In this document: piece by piece, positions 17,780 through 27,160 of the stretch
Layout of the letters: every line of letters starts with the position of its first letter
Position numbering within the stretch: the stretch's first letter is position 1
Assembly: GCA_030151365.1 (NCBI GenBank)
Contig: JASLDW010000089.1
Location: 1 to 64,000, forward strand
From: Lysobacter sp.
GTDB taxonomy: Bacteria; Pseudomonadota; Gammaproteobacteria; Xanthomonadales; Xanthomonadaceae
Length of the DNA: 64,000 nt
Direction of reading: 5' to 3'
The notes under the pieces: model-generated
What the model was told of the DNA's origin: nothing
Seen by the model: the letters and a program-made list of their open reading frames with translations, nothing else
The model's database searches: none
Made by a program: the position numbers and the translations under genes

Positions 17780-18436
17780 ATGGAACTCGACGACTTCAAG
17801 ACCACCTGGCAATCGATCGATCGCCGCCTGCAACTGGACAACGCGATCCGCCTGCACGAGTTGCGCGAACGCACGCGCGAGAAAACGCAACGCCGGCTGC
17901 GACCGCTGTACTGGGGGCAGTTTGCCCAGATCCTGTTCGGTCTTCCCTTCGTGTTGTTGGCGACACTGTTGTGGCGGCAGGGTCCGGACGCGCTCCCGGT
18001 CATCCTCGCCGGCATCGTCGTCCACGCTTACGGCCTGGCGACGAGCATTTCCGCCGCGGTCACGCTGAACATGATCCATGACATCGACAACACCGCGCCC
18101 GTCGTCGAAATCCAGAAACGCCTGTTGCGCATGCGTGCGTGGTATGTGCGCAGCGGCATGGCGGTCGGACTGCCGTGGTGGTTCCTGTGGGTGCCGATCC
18201 TGATGACCCTGGTCGGCCTGAAAGGCGGCAATCTCTATGCACAGGCGCCCTCACTGGTATGGATCGGCTTGGGCATCAGCGCCGCCGGATTGCTTGCCAC
18301 CTGGTGGTTCCATCGCTGGGCGCGAAGCCCGCGCCGCCCGGACTTCGCCCGCAGGATGGACGACATGCTGACCGGCGGCAGCCTGCGCAAGGCGTTGGCG
18401 CAGGTCGAGGAACTCAAGCAGTTCGAACAGGAGTGA
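17780..18436 (+). CDS. Four-helix membrane protein, probable partner of the ECF sigma factor
   Basis: 218 residues. A charged cytoplasmic-looking N-terminus (MELDDFKTTWQSIDRRL, 40 residues) is followed by paired membrane helices near 48-95 and again near 130-180. It then has a short basic tail and a C-terminal helix with GGSLRKALAQVEELKQFEQE. The N-terminal charged region plus membrane anchor is what a sigma-binding regulator would look like, but no anti-sigma motif is recognised. It is placed 27 bases after the sigma gene, probably in one operon. Confidence 0.62.
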   Translation: MELDDFKTTWQSIDRRLQLDNAIRLHELRERTREKTQRRLRPLYWGQFAQILFGLPFVLLATLLWRQGPDALPVILAGIVVHAYGLATSISAAVTLNMIHDIDNTAPVVEIQKRLLRMRAWYVRSGMAVGLPWWFLWVPILMTLVGLKGGNLYAQAPSLVWIGLGISAAGLLATWWFHRWARSPRRPDFARRMDDMLTGGSLRKALAQVEELKQFEQE

Positions 18437-18454
18437 TGACGCATCGATGCGACA

Positions 18455-19873
18455 TCACACCTTCGCCGTCTTCCAGCTGCCGCGACTGAACAGCCACAGC
18501 GTGAACAGGCCGACCGAGGTTTCCGAGACGAACGCTGCCCAGAACACGCCGGTTTCCTTCCAGTCGAAGTGCAGGGCCAACAGCCACGCCAGCGGAATCT
18601 GGATCAGCCAGAAAAACACCAGGTTGATCCGCGTCGGGGTCACGGTATCGCCGGCGCCATTGAACGCCTGCACGCTGACCATCCACCAGCCGTAGACGTA
18701 GAGCGAATACGAGAGGATGCGCAGCCATTCCGCGCCGACCTTGATGACCGCGGGATCGTGGCTGAAGAAGCCCACGAGTTGCCGCGGGAACAGGAAGAAG
18801 CAGGCGGCGATCACCAGCAGATAGGCCATGTTGTACCAGCCGATGTGCCAGACCGCCGCTTCCGCGCGCGCCGGCTCGTTGGCGCCTAGGTTCTGCCCGA
18901 CCAGCGTCGCCGCCGCGTTCGACATGCCCCAGGCCGGCGTCATCGTGAACATCATCAGGCGAATGGCGATGGTCGCGCCTGCAACCGCCGCGCTGCCGAT
19001 GTCGGCAAGGATGCGCATCAGGAAGATCCAGGCGGTCATCGCCACGATCATCTGGCCGATCCCTCCCAATGACGTGCGCACGATGTTCCACAGCACCGTG
19101 CCATGCACGCGGATCTGCGAGGCCAGCACGCGGATGTGCTTGCCACCGCGCAGCAGCATCCACAACTGGAACAGCACGCCGCAGCCGCGCCCGATGTTGG
19201 TCGCCATCGCCGCGCCTTCGATGCCGAGCGCCGGCACCGGCCCCCAGCCGAGGATCAGCAGCGGGCACAGCAGGATGTTGAGTCCGTTGGCCAGCCACAG
19301 CACGCGCATCGAGATCGCGGCATCGCCGGCGCCGCGGAACACCGCGTTGATGACGAACAACAGCAGGATCACCAGGTTGCCGCCGAGCATCCACTGGGTA
19401 TAGCGATAACCATGCGCCAGCGCCCAGGCATCGGCGCCCATCAGCCGCAGCAGGTCCTTCGCGAACACGATGCCGACGATCGCCACCGGCAACGCGACCA
19501 GCAAGGCGATGAAGATCGCCTGCACCGCGGAGACCGCCGCCTCTTCCTTTTTTCCTTCGCCGATGCGCCGGGCGATCACCGCCGTCACCGCCATCGCCAG
19601 TCCCATCGCCACCGCGTAGAGCAGGAACAGATAGCTTTCGGTGAGGCCGACCGTGGCCACCGCCGACGGCCCCAGCGTGGCGACGAAATAGATGTCGACC
19701 ACCGCGAAGGTCGATTCCAGCACCAGTTCGAGCACCATCGGCACGGCGAGCAGCAACACCGCGCGACGCAGCGGGATCTTGGTGTAATCGGCTTCGGTGC
19801 CGCGGATGGCATCGCGCAGTTCGCGCCAGAGCGAATGCGACACGGGGATTTCAGGCGATTGCGTGGCTTGCAT
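18455..19873 (-). CDS. MATE-family multidrug efflux transporter
   Basis: 472 residues with about twelve hydrophobic segments in two homologous halves, the usual MATE size and layout. Recognisable pieces are PMVLELVLESTFAVVDIYFV near the start, FVINAVFRGAGDAAISMRV in the first half and QAFNGAGDTVTPTRIN in the second, the paired AFRGAGD-type loops of the family. It exports cationic drugs or metabolites in exchange for sodium ions or protons. It is convergent with the sigma operon and is the downstream neighbour of the DUF1697 gene on the same strand. Confidence 0.9.
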   Translation of the reverse strand: MQATQSPEIPVSHSLWRELRDAIRGTEADYTKIPLRRAVLLLAVPMVLELVLESTFAVVDIYFVATLGPSAVATVGLTESYLFLLYAVAMGLAMAVTAVIARRIGEGKKEEAAVSAVQAIFIALLVALPVAIVGIVFAKDLLRLMGADAWALAHGYRYTQWMLGGNLVILLLFVINAVFRGAGDAAISMRVLWLANGLNILLCPLLILGWGPVPALGIEGAAMATNIGRGCGVLFQLWMLLRGGKHIRVLASQIRVHGTVLWNIVRTSLGGIGQMIVAMTAWIFLMRILADIGSAAVAGATIAIRLMMFTMTPAWGMSNAAATLVGQNLGANEPARAEAAVWHIGWYNMAYLLVIAACFFLFPRQLVGFFSHDPAVIKVGAEWLRILSYSLYVYGWWMVSVQAFNGAGDTVTPTRINLVFFWLIQIPLAWLLALHFDWKETGVFWAAFVSETSVGLFTLWLFSRGSWKTAKV

Positions 19874-19899
19874 GCGGCCTCCGGACGATCCGGGCGATG

Positions 19900-20433
19900 T
19901 TACCTGCTAATCCATGACTGTTCGCCGGCCATTTCCGCCAGTTTCGCCACCGTGTTCATGTTGCGCGCCGTCCCCGCCTTCGCTGCCGGGATCTGCAATT
20001 TCGAATCGCGCATGCCGTCGGCATCGGTGTAGTCGACGTAGATTTCGCGCCGCCCCAGCGCCATGCGTTCATTGCGTTGGTTTCTGGCGTGCGTCAACGC
20101 GTCGGCCAGCGGGGCATCGTCGAGGAAGATCGCCACCACCCGATTGGATGGCGAATCCGCGAACGGATTGGCCTGCAACACTTCGCGCATTTCCGCGGCA
20201 GATCGCACCAGCACGCCCACCGGCTTTCCGGCGTACCCGTGCAGCGCCGCTTCCAGCGCCTTCTTCACCTGTGCCTCGGTCTTGGTGCTGCGCAACACTA
20301 CGTTGCCGCTGGCGATGTAGGTCCGCGCATCGCGGAAACCCGCCTTCGCGCACAACGCGCGCAGGTCTTCCATCGGCAGTTTTCCGGTGCCGCCGACGTT
20401 GACCGCACGCAACAAGGCAATGAATGTGTTCAT
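19900..20433 (-). CDS. DUF1697 family protein
   Basis: 177 residues. It begins MNTFIALLRAVNVGGTGKLPM and continues with AKAGFRDARTYIASGNVVLRS, the standard opening of DUF1697 proteins. The C-terminal part includes REIYVDYTDADGMRDSKL and the Lys-Asn pair near TARNMNTVAKL. These are small soluble proteins of unknown function with a duplicated ferredoxin-like fold. The gene is divergent from dbpA (65 bases between starts). Confidence 0.85.
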   Translation of the reverse strand: MNTFIALLRAVNVGGTGKLPMEDLRALCAKAGFRDARTYIASGNVVLRSTKTEAQVKKALEAALHGYAGKPVGVLVRSAAEMREVLQANPFADSPSNRVVAIFLDDAPLADALTHARNQRNERMALGRREIYVDYTDADGMRDSKLQIPAAKAGTARNMNTVAKLAEMAGEQSWISR

Positions 20434-20498
20434 GCGTCCAGATTACCCGCGATCCGGGCACAATTTGGCCTGCCGCGCCGCACCTGCGATCATGGGCG

Positions 20499-21880
20499 AT
20501 GGCCACGCCCGTCTCCTTCGCCGACCTCGCGCTCGATCCGTCCCTGCGACCGGGCCTCGACGCACTCGACTACACCGCGTTGACGCCGATCCAGGCGCAG
20601 GCCCTTCCCGCCATCCTCGATGGCCGCGACCTGATCGCGCAGGCGCCGACCGGCAGCGGCAAGACCGCCGCGTTCGGGCTCGGCCTGCTGCAGGGCATCG
20701 ATGCCGGCACCGTGCAGACCCAGGCACTGGTGCTGTGCCCGACCCGCGAACTCGCCGACCAGGTCGGCAAGAACCTGCGCAAGCTCGCCACCGGCATCGC
20801 CAACCTGAAACTGTCGGTCCTGTGCGGCGGCATTCCGCTCGGCCCGCAACTGGCGTCGCTGGCGCATGCACCGCATGTGGTGGTGGGTACGCCCGGTCGC
20901 GTACTGGAGCTGGTGCAGAAGGACGCGCTCGACCTGCGCAAGATCCGCATGTTGGTCCTCGATGAAGCCGATCGCATGCTCGACATGGGTTTCGACGAAC
21001 CGATCCGTGCACTGGTGAAGCGCACGCCGAAGGACCGACACACCCTGCTGTTCTCGGCGACGTTCCCTGAATCGATCCGCACGCTGGCAAGGCGATGCTG
21101 CGCGACCCGCTGGAAGTCAGCGTCGATGGCGGCGCGCAACCGGCTTCCATCGAAACGCATTTCTTCGAAGCCGAACCCGCGCGCCGCGCGCCGCAACTGG
21201 CGGCATTGCTGCTGCAGTTCCGGCCGGAATCCACCGTGGTGTTCTGCAACATGCGCCGCGATACCGAGGAAGTGGTCGGCTCACTGGCGCATTACGGCTT
21301 CAGCGCACTCGCCCTCCACGGCGACATGGAACAGCGCGACCGCGACGAGGTCCTGCTGCGCTTCGCCAATCGCAGCTGCAACGTGCTGGTCGCCAGCGAC
21401 GTCGCCGCGCGCGGACTCGACATCGACGACATCGGCGTGGTGGTGAACTACGAACTGCCCACCGATGTGGATACATATCTCCACCGCATTGGTCGCACCG
21501 GTCGCGCGGGAAAGAACGGATTGGCGTTGAGCCTCGTTTCAACGCAGGAACGCGGACGCGCCACGCTGATCGAGGAACTCCAGGGTGTGGCGATCCGCTA
21601 CGAGAAGGTCGCGCCGCTTGCGGGCAAGCCGCGCGAGGTGCCGCAGGCGACGATGACCACGCTGCGCATCGACGCCGGCCGCACCGACAAGCTGCGCCCG
21701 GGCGACATCGTCGGCGCATTGACCGGCGACGCCGGCCTGCCCAAGGACGCGATCGGCAAGATCGACGTCTTCCCGACCCGCAGCTATGTCGCGATCGCGC
21801 GCAACAAGGCGAAGCATGCGCTGGAACAATTGCGCGCCGGCAAGATCAAGGGCCGCAGATTCCGGGTGAATCCCCTGTAG
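20499..21880 (+). pseudogene. dbpA: ATP-dependent RNA helicase DbpA, frameshifted
   Basis: DEAD-box helicase that acts on the 23S rRNA hairpin-92 region during 50S assembly. The reading frame from ATG 20499 is good to codon 197: Walker A APTGSGKT (49-56), PTREL, DEAD at 155-158 and SAT at 186-188. After GCA at 21087-21089 the frame is lost. The expected [12 protein letters not shown] is recovered only by supplying one base near 21090 (GCAAGG where GCAAAGG fits). From 21095 the second half runs intact to 21880, including [36 protein letters not shown] and the C-terminal DbpA RNA-binding domain. Restored length would be 460 residues, normal for DbpA. This is either a true recent frameshift or a homopolymer error in the assembly. 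Confidence 0.9.
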
Positions 21881-21933
21881 GGACTGCAAGGCAGTACGAT
21901 GCGTCCTACTGCCATGAGCCCGGGTTCCGCCTG

Positions 21934-22899
21934 ATGTCGAGCGACACGCTTCCCATCGTTTCGGTGCGCAATCTCAGCAAGACCTACGCCTCCGGCTACC
22001 AGGCGCTCAGGGACGTGAGTCTCGACATCCGCCGCGGCGAGATCTTCGCCCTGCTCGGCCCGAACGGCGCCGGCAAGACCACCCTGATCAACATCATCTG
22101 CGGCATCGTCAACGCCAGTTCCGGAACCGTGCTTGCCGACGGCCACGACATCGTCCGCGAATCGCGCACCGCGCGCATGAAGATCGGACTGGTGCCGCAG
22201 GAACTGTCCACCGATGCCTTCGAGAGCGTGTGGGCGACGGTGCGCTTCAGCCGCGGACTGTTCGGCCGCCCACCCGATCCGGCCCATCTGGAAAAGGTGT
22301 TGCGCGCGTTGTCGCTATGGGAAAAACGCGACAGCAAGATCATGGCGCTCTCCGGCGGCATGAAGCGACGCGTGCTGATCGCCAAGGCGTTGTCGCACGA
22401 ACCGCGCATCCTGTTCCTCGACGAACCCACCGCCGGCGTCGACGTCGAGCTGCGTCGCGACATGTGGCAGATGGTGCGCGAGCTGCGCGAAAGCGGCGTC
22501 ACCATCATCCTGACCACGCACTACATCGAGGAAGCCGAGGAAATGGCCGACCGCATCGGCGTGATCCGCAAGGGCGAGCTGGTGGTCGTCGAGGACAAGC
22601 AGGTGCTGATGCGCAAGCTCGGCAAGAAACAGCTGACCCTGCAGTTGCAAGCGCAGCTGCAACGCATTCCGGAGGAACTGGCCGGCGAACCGCTGGAACT
22701 GGCCGACGACGGCAACGCGCTGGTCTACACCTTCGACGCCCAGGCCGAACACAGCGGCATCGCCACGCTGTTGCGGCGTCTCGGCGACCTTGGCATCGGC
22801 TTCAAGGACCTGCATTCCAGCGAAAGCTCGCTGGAGGACATCTTCGTCAGCCTGGTGCACGCCGATCCGCGCGATGGCGGCAAGGAGGCGCGCGCATGA
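21934..22899 (+). CDS. ABC transporter ATP-binding protein (YadG-like)
   Basis: 321 residues. Walker A is [11 protein letters not shown], the Q-loop is in GLVPQELS, the signature is LSGGMKRRV, Walker B is [12 protein letters not shown] and the switch His is in [16 protein letters not shown]. The C-terminal 90 residues are an extension rich in Gln and Leu with a final [10 protein letters not shown] motif, common in ABC-2 type ATPases. It is the partner of the permease gene, whose start overlaps its stop by four bases. It is close to E. coli YadG in type. Substrate unknown. Confidence 0.9.
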   Translation: MSSDTLPIVSVRNLSKTYASGYQALRDVSLDIRRGEIFALLGPNGAGKTTLINIICGIVNASSGTVLADGHDIVRESRTARMKIGLVPQELSTDAFESVWATVRFSRGLFGRPPDPAHLEKVLRALSLWEKRDSKIMALSGGMKRRVLIAKALSHEPRILFLDEPTAGVDVELRRDMWQMVRELRESGVTIILTTHYIEEAEEMADRIGVIRKGELVVVEDKQVLMRKLGKKQLTLQLQAQLQRIPEELAGEPLELADDGNALVYTFDAQAEHSGIATLLRRLGDLGIGFKDLHSSESSLEDIFVSLVHADPRDGGKEARA

Positions 22900-23657
22900 A
22901 CATCCACGGCATCAAGGCCATCTACCGCTTCGAAATGGCGCGCACCTTCCGCACCATCACCCAGAGCATCGCCTCGCCGGTGCTCTCGACATCCCTGTAT
23001 TTCGTGGTGTTCGGCGCAGCGATCGGTTCGCGCATGGGCGCTGTCGACGGCGTCAGCTACGGCGCCTTCATCATCCCCGGCCTGTTGATGCTGTCGCTGC
23101 TCAACGAAAGCATTTCCAACGCCTCGTTCGGCATCTACATGCCGAAATGGGCCGGCACCATCTACGAACTGCTGTCCGCGCCGGTCTCGCCGCTGGAAAT
23201 CGTGATCGGTTACGTCGGCGCCGCGGCCACCAAGTCGATCATGCTGGGCGTGCTGATCCTCGTGACCGCGCGGCTGTTCGTGCCATACCACATCGCCCAT
23301 CCGCTATGGATGCTGTGCTTCCTGCTGCTGACCGCGGTGAGCTTCAGCCTGTTCGGATTCATCATCGGCCTGTGGGCGGACGATTTCCAGAAACTGCAGG
23401 TGATCCCGCTGATGATCGTGACGCCGCTGACTTTCCTCGGCGGTGCGTTCTATTCGATCAGCATGCTGCCGCCGCTGTGGCAGAAAATCGCGCTGTTCAA
23501 TCCGGTGGTGTACCTGATCAGCGGGTTCCGCTGGAGCTTCTACGGGCTGTCCGACGTGAACGTGGCGATCAGCGTCGGCGCGACGCTGGGCTTCCTGTTG
23601 TTGTGCCTGCTGGTGGTGTGGTGGATATTCAGGACGGGGTACAAGTTGAAGGCGTGA
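22896..23657 (+). CDS. ABC-2 type permease (YadH-like)
   Basis: 253 residues from ATG 22896, coupled to the ATPase by ATGA. It has six hydrophobic segments with the ABC-2 signature in its C-terminal half ([21 protein letters not shown], then [13 protein letters not shown]). With the upstream ATPase it forms a simple two-gene exporter. Its 3' end overlaps the convergent ATP-grasp gene by 29 bases. Confidence 0.9.
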   Translation: MNIHGIKAIYRFEMARTFRTITQSIASPVLSTSLYFVVFGAAIGSRMGAVDGVSYGAFIIPGLLMLSLLNESISNASFGIYMPKWAGTIYELLSAPVSPLEIVIGYVGAAATKSIMLGVLILVTARLFVPYHIAHPLWMLCFLLLTAVSFSLFGFIIGLWADDFQKLQVIPLMIVTPLTFLGGAFYSISMLPPLWQKIALFNPVVYLISGFRWSFYGLSDVNVAISVGATLGFLLLCLLVVWWIFRTGYKLKA

Positions 23658-24522
23658 GCTCTTCCCGCAGCGCCCGCGCAAAACCCGCGCCCTGCGCCGG
23701 GTCCACGCCCAGGTAAAAATCGGGCTCGATCAATTCGGCTTCCATCAGCAACCAGCCCCTATCCGCATCCGGCACCACGTCGATGCGCGCATAGAGCAGC
23801 GGCTCGGCGATCGCCGCCAGCACCTGCTCCGCCAATGCCAATGCACCGGCAGGCGGCTCCGACAACAGCGTGTACAGACCGCCGAACTCTTCCTGCACGC
23901 GGAACTCGCCCGCGGGTGGGCGCTTGTTGACCACGTGACTGAGGCGTCCGCCGAAATACAGCAGAGAGGTTTCGCCTTCCGTTTCGATGGTCGGGAGATA
24001 GGGTTGGACCAGCATCGACACACCGGATGATGCGACGAAATCGTCGCCGCGCTTCAGGCGTTGCGTCTTCCATGCACCACCGGAGACCACGGGCTTGACG
24101 ATCAATTCGTCGGCGCCGGTTTCCGCGAACGCGCGATCGAGCACTTCCGCCGTAATCTCGTCGCTGCAGACCGACCGCGGGATCGCGATGCCGCGCTTGG
24201 CGAGTTCCAGCAGATAGCGCTTGTCGGAATTCCAGGCCAGCACGCGCGCCGGGTTGGACATCGTCACGCCTTCACCTTCCCAGGTCGCGCAGGCCTGCAA
24301 CCAGCGCGAATGGTCCTGGTGATAGCCCCAGACGAGCAGCGGCAACACGCAGGCGTACCCACGCAATGCGGAAGCGTCATCGACATGCTGCGTCCACGGC
24401 GTCGGAACCCCGCGGATTCCGGCGGCGTCCAGCGCACGTTGAAGGCGCGCCAGCACTTTCGGCCACAGGTCCGGATACGCGACTTCCGCCGGATCCGGTG
24501 TAAGGATGGCGATGTCGATCAT
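23629..24522 (-). CDS. ATP-grasp domain protein, downstream of hutU
   Basis: 297 residues from ATG 24522, eight bases after the hutU stop. It begins [20 protein letters not shown]. The central ATP-grasp fold is suggested by [18 protein letters not shown] (ATP lysine and glycine loop) and the final [27 protein letters not shown] (metal-binding Asp/Glu/Glu strand), as in glutathione synthase and RimK-like ligases. It would join a carboxylate to an amine or thiol at the cost of ATP. The substrate is unknown. Its tight linkage to urocanase raises the possibility of a histidine- or imidazole-derived substrate, but that is inference only. Confidence 0.75.
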   Translation of the reverse strand: MIDIAILTPDPAEVAYPDLWPKVLARLQRALDAAGIRGVPTPWTQHVDDASALRGYACVLPLLVWGYHQDHSRWLQACATWEGEGVTMSNPARVLAWNSDKRYLLELAKRGIAIPRSVCSDEITAEVLDRAFAETGADELIVKPVVSGGAWKTQRLKRGDDFVASSGVSMLVQPYLPTIETEGETSLLYFGGRLSHVVNKRPPAGEFRVQEEFGGLYTLLSEPPAGALALAEQVLAAIAEPLLYARIDVVPDADRGWLLMEAELIEPDFYLGVDPAQGAGFARALREELTPSTCTPS

Positions 24523-24530
24523 GCGGCCGC

Positions 24531-26213
24531 TCAATCCGCCATCGGCAACTTCAGCCCCTGCTCCTTCGCGCACTGCTGCGCGATCTCGTAGCCGGCATCG
24601 GCATGGCGCATCACTCCGGTGCCGGGATCGTTCCACAACACGCGGGCGATGCGCTTGTCGGCGGCTTCGCTGCCGTCGCAGACGATCACGACGCCGGAAT
24701 GCTGCGAATAACCCATGCCGACGCCGCCGCCGTGGTGCAGCGACACCCAGGTCGCGCCGCCGGCGACATTCAACATCGCGTTGAGCAGCGGCCAGTCGGA
24801 CACGGCGTCGCTGCCATCCTTCATCGATTCGGTTTCGCGATTGGGCGAAGCGACGCTGCCGGAATCGAGATGGTCGCGACCGATCACCACCGGCGCTTTC
24901 AACTCTCCGTTGCGGACCATTTCGTTGAAGGCGAGACCAAGCTTGTGGCGCAGCCCCAATCCGACCCAGCAGATGCGCGCCGGCAGGCCCTGGAAGCTGA
25001 TGCGTTCGCGCGCCATGTCGAGCCAGCGGTGCAGGTGCGGATCGTCGGCGATGATTTCCTTCACCTTGGCATCGGTCTTGTAGATGTCTTCGGGATCGCC
25101 GCTCAGTGCGACCCAACGGAACGGACCGACGCCACGACAGAACAGCGGGCGCACGTAGGCCGGCACGAAACCGGGGAAATCGAAGGCGTTTTTCAACCCT
25201 TCGTCGAAGGCCATCTGGCGGATGTTGTTGCCGTAGTCGACGGTCGGGATGCCCTGCGCATGGAAGGCCAGCATCGCCTCGACGTGCGTGCGCATCGATT
25301 TCTTGGCGGCGTCGCGGACTTTGTCGGGATTCGCCTTCTGTTCGGCTTCCCACTGCTCGACCGTCCAGCCCAGCGGCAGGTAGCCGTGCACCGGATCGTG
25401 CGCCGACGTCTGGTCGGTGACGCAATCCGGGCGCACACCGCGCCTAACCAGTTCCGGCAGGATCTCGGCGGCATTACCCAGCAGCGCGATCGATTTCGCG
25501 ACGCCGGCCTTGGTGTACTTCTCGATGCGGGCGAGCGCGTCGTCGATATCGGTGGCCTGCTCGTCGACGTAGCGCGTGCGTAGGCGGAAGTCGATGCTCG
25601 ACTGGCGGCATTCGATGTTGAGCGAGGACGCACCGGCCAGCGACGCCGCCAGCGGCTGCGCGCCACCCATTCCGCCGAGGCCCGCGGTGAGGATCCACTT
25701 GCCGGCGAGATCGCCGCCGTAGTGCTGGCGCCCCATCTCGACGAAGGTTTCGTAGGTGCCCTGGACGATGCCCTGCGAGCCGATGTAGATCCACGACCCC
25801 GCGGTCATCTGGCCGTACATCATCAGGCCCTTGCGATCGAGTTCGTTGAAGTGCTCCCAGGTCGCCCAATGCGGAACGAGGTTGGAGTTGGCGATCAGCA
25901 CGCGCGGCGCATCGGGATGGCTGGGGAACACGCCGACCGGCTTGCCCGACTGCACCAGCAGCGTTTCGTCGTCGCCAAGCGTCTTCAGGGTGGCGAGGAT
26001 CTTGTCGTAGCACGCCCAGTCGCGCGCGGCGCGACCGATGCCGCCGTAGACGACCAGGTCCTGCGGGCGCTCCGCGACCTCGGCGTCGAGGTTGTTCTGC
26101 AACATGCGGTACGGCGCTTCGGTCAGCCACGACCTGCAGTTGAGCTGGCTGCCGCGCGGAGCGCGGATCTGCCGGGTGGGATCGTGTCGGGACGGGCGTG
26201 CCGAATCTGCCAT
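24531..26213 (-). CDS. hutU: Urocanate hydratase (urocanase)
   Basis: Second step of histidine degradation: urocanate plus water to 4-imidazolone-5-propionate, using tightly bound NAD as electrophile. 560 residues from ATG 26213, which has AGGAG eight bases upstream. Signature regions are [44 protein letters not shown] and the active-site cysteine in [14 protein letters not shown]. Full family length. A GATAAT on the minus strand near 26253-26258 may be its -10 element. hutF and hutI are found 13-17 kb downstream in this window, and hutH and hutG are not here. Confidence 0.95.
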   Translation of the reverse strand: MADSARPSRHDPTRQIRAPRGSQLNCRSWLTEAPYRMLQNNLDAEVAERPQDLVVYGGIGRAARDWACYDKILATLKTLGDDETLLVQSGKPVGVFPSHPDAPRVLIANSNLVPHWATWEHFNELDRKGLMMYGQMTAGSWIYIGSQGIVQGTYETFVEMGRQHYGGDLAGKWILTAGLGGMGGAQPLAASLAGASSLNIECRQSSIDFRLRTRYVDEQATDIDDALARIEKYTKAGVAKSIALLGNAAEILPELVRRGVRPDCVTDQTSAHDPVHGYLPLGWTVEQWEAEQKANPDKVRDAAKKSMRTHVEAMLAFHAQGIPTVDYGNNIRQMAFDEGLKNAFDFPGFVPAYVRPLFCRGVGPFRWVALSGDPEDIYKTDAKVKEIIADDPHLHRWLDMARERISFQGLPARICWVGLGLRHKLGLAFNEMVRNGELKAPVVIGRDHLDSGSVASPNRETESMKDGSDAVSDWPLLNAMLNVAGGATWVSLHHGGGVGMGYSQHSGVVIVCDGSEAADKRIARVLWNDPGTGVMRHADAGYEIAQQCAKEQGLKLPMAD

Positions 26214-26353
26214 CGCGGAACTCCTGCGGGTGCATGGTGCGGGGAATTTTCGATTATCGCACTCCCGCCGGCTGTCCCCCGGGGCGTGACTGCCGGCAGT
26301 GGAGCGCCGCGGGCGTCCGGCGTATGGTGTCGGTCCCACCCCGGAGCCCCGCC

Positions 26354-27112
26354 ATGAAGAAGACCCTGCTTCCCTTGCTATCCGGCCTCGCCCTCGCCAC
26401 CACCGTCTGCCTCGCCACCGCGAAGAATGCGCCCGCCGACAAGGTGCCCGCCTACGTCAAGGCCGCCATCGCCGATCCCGTGCGCGCCGCGGATACCAAG
26501 GACGACGCGCGCCGCCACGGCGCCGAGATCGCCGCGTTCGCCGGCGTCAAGCCCGGCGACAAGGTGCTGGAAATCGCGCCCGGCGGCGGCTACTTCACCC
26601 GCATCTTCAGCACTGTGGTCGGCGACAAGGGCCATGTCTATGCAGTGGTGCCGGAACCGATGCGAAAATACGCCGACGCCACGGTGAAGCTGCCGGACAC
26701 CCTCAAGAATGTCGAAGTGCTGTTCCAGCCCGCCGATGCGCTCAGCGCGCCGCAGCCGGTCGACGTGATCTTCACCTCGCAGAACTACCACGACTATCCG
26801 GACAAGTTCATGGGCCCGACCGATCCCGCTGCACTGGACAAGGCGGCGTTCGCGGCGCTCAAGCCCGGCGGCGTCTTCATCGTGATCGACCACGCGACGG
26901 CAGCCGGCGTCGGCATGGGCGCGACCGAAACGCTGCATCGCATCGATCCGGCCACCGTGAAGCAGCAGGTCGAAGCCGCGGGATTCATGTTCGTCGACGA
27001 GAGCAACGTGCTGCGCAACGCCGCCGACGATCACTCGCTGAACGTGTTCGACAAGAGCATCCGCGGCCACACCGACCAGTTCGCCTACAAGTTCCGCAAG
27101 CCGATGAAGTGA
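26354..27112 (+). CDS. Class I SAM-dependent methyltransferase-like protein with signal peptide
   Basis: 252 residues from ATG 26354. An N-terminal signal peptide is evident ([23 protein letters not shown]), yet the body is a Rossmann methyltransferase fold: motif [16 protein letters not shown], acidic strand end in HVYAVVPEP, and [13 protein letters not shown]. It resembles the COG4798 predicted methyltransferases, many of which carry signals. Because SAM is cytoplasmic, a periplasmic copy is puzzling, and it may bind another ligand or stay membrane-tethered. It is divergent from hutU (140 bases between starts), with an inverted repeat downstream. Confidence 0.78.
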   Translation: MKKTLLPLLSGLALATTVCLATAKNAPADKVPAYVKAAIADPVRAADTKDDARRHGAEIAAFAGVKPGDKVLEIAPGGGYFTRIFSTVVGDKGHVYAVVPEPMRKYADATVKLPDTLKNVEVLFQPADALSAPQPVDVIFTSQNYHDYPDKFMGPTDPAALDKAAFAALKPGGVFIVIDHATAAGVGMGATETLHRIDPATVKQQVEAAGFMFVDESNVLRNAADDHSLNVFDKSIRGHTDQFAYKFRKPMK

Positions 27113-27120
27113 CGTAGTGC

Positions 27121-27148
27121 GATCACGCCCGTTGCCGCGGGCGTGATC
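27121..27148. terminator. Inverted repeat between convergent genes, probable terminator
   Basis: A perfect 11-bp stem (27121-27131 with 27138-27148, GATCACGCCCG / CGGGCGTGATC) with a six-base loop sits between the methyltransferase stop and the glycosidase-like gene stop. There is no real T-run, so its strength as an intrinsic terminator is uncertain. Confidence 0.6.
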
Positions 27149-27160
27149 GTTGGTCGGCGA

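Noticed and set aside
21890..21913. Small inverted repeat (GGCAGTA / TACTGCC) between dbpA and the ABC ATPase
   Set aside because: Only seven base pairs with a ten-base loop and no T-run; not convincing as a terminator.
26253..26258. GATAAT upstream of hutU as a promoter feature
   Set aside because: A lone hexamer with no matching -35; mentioned only under hutU.
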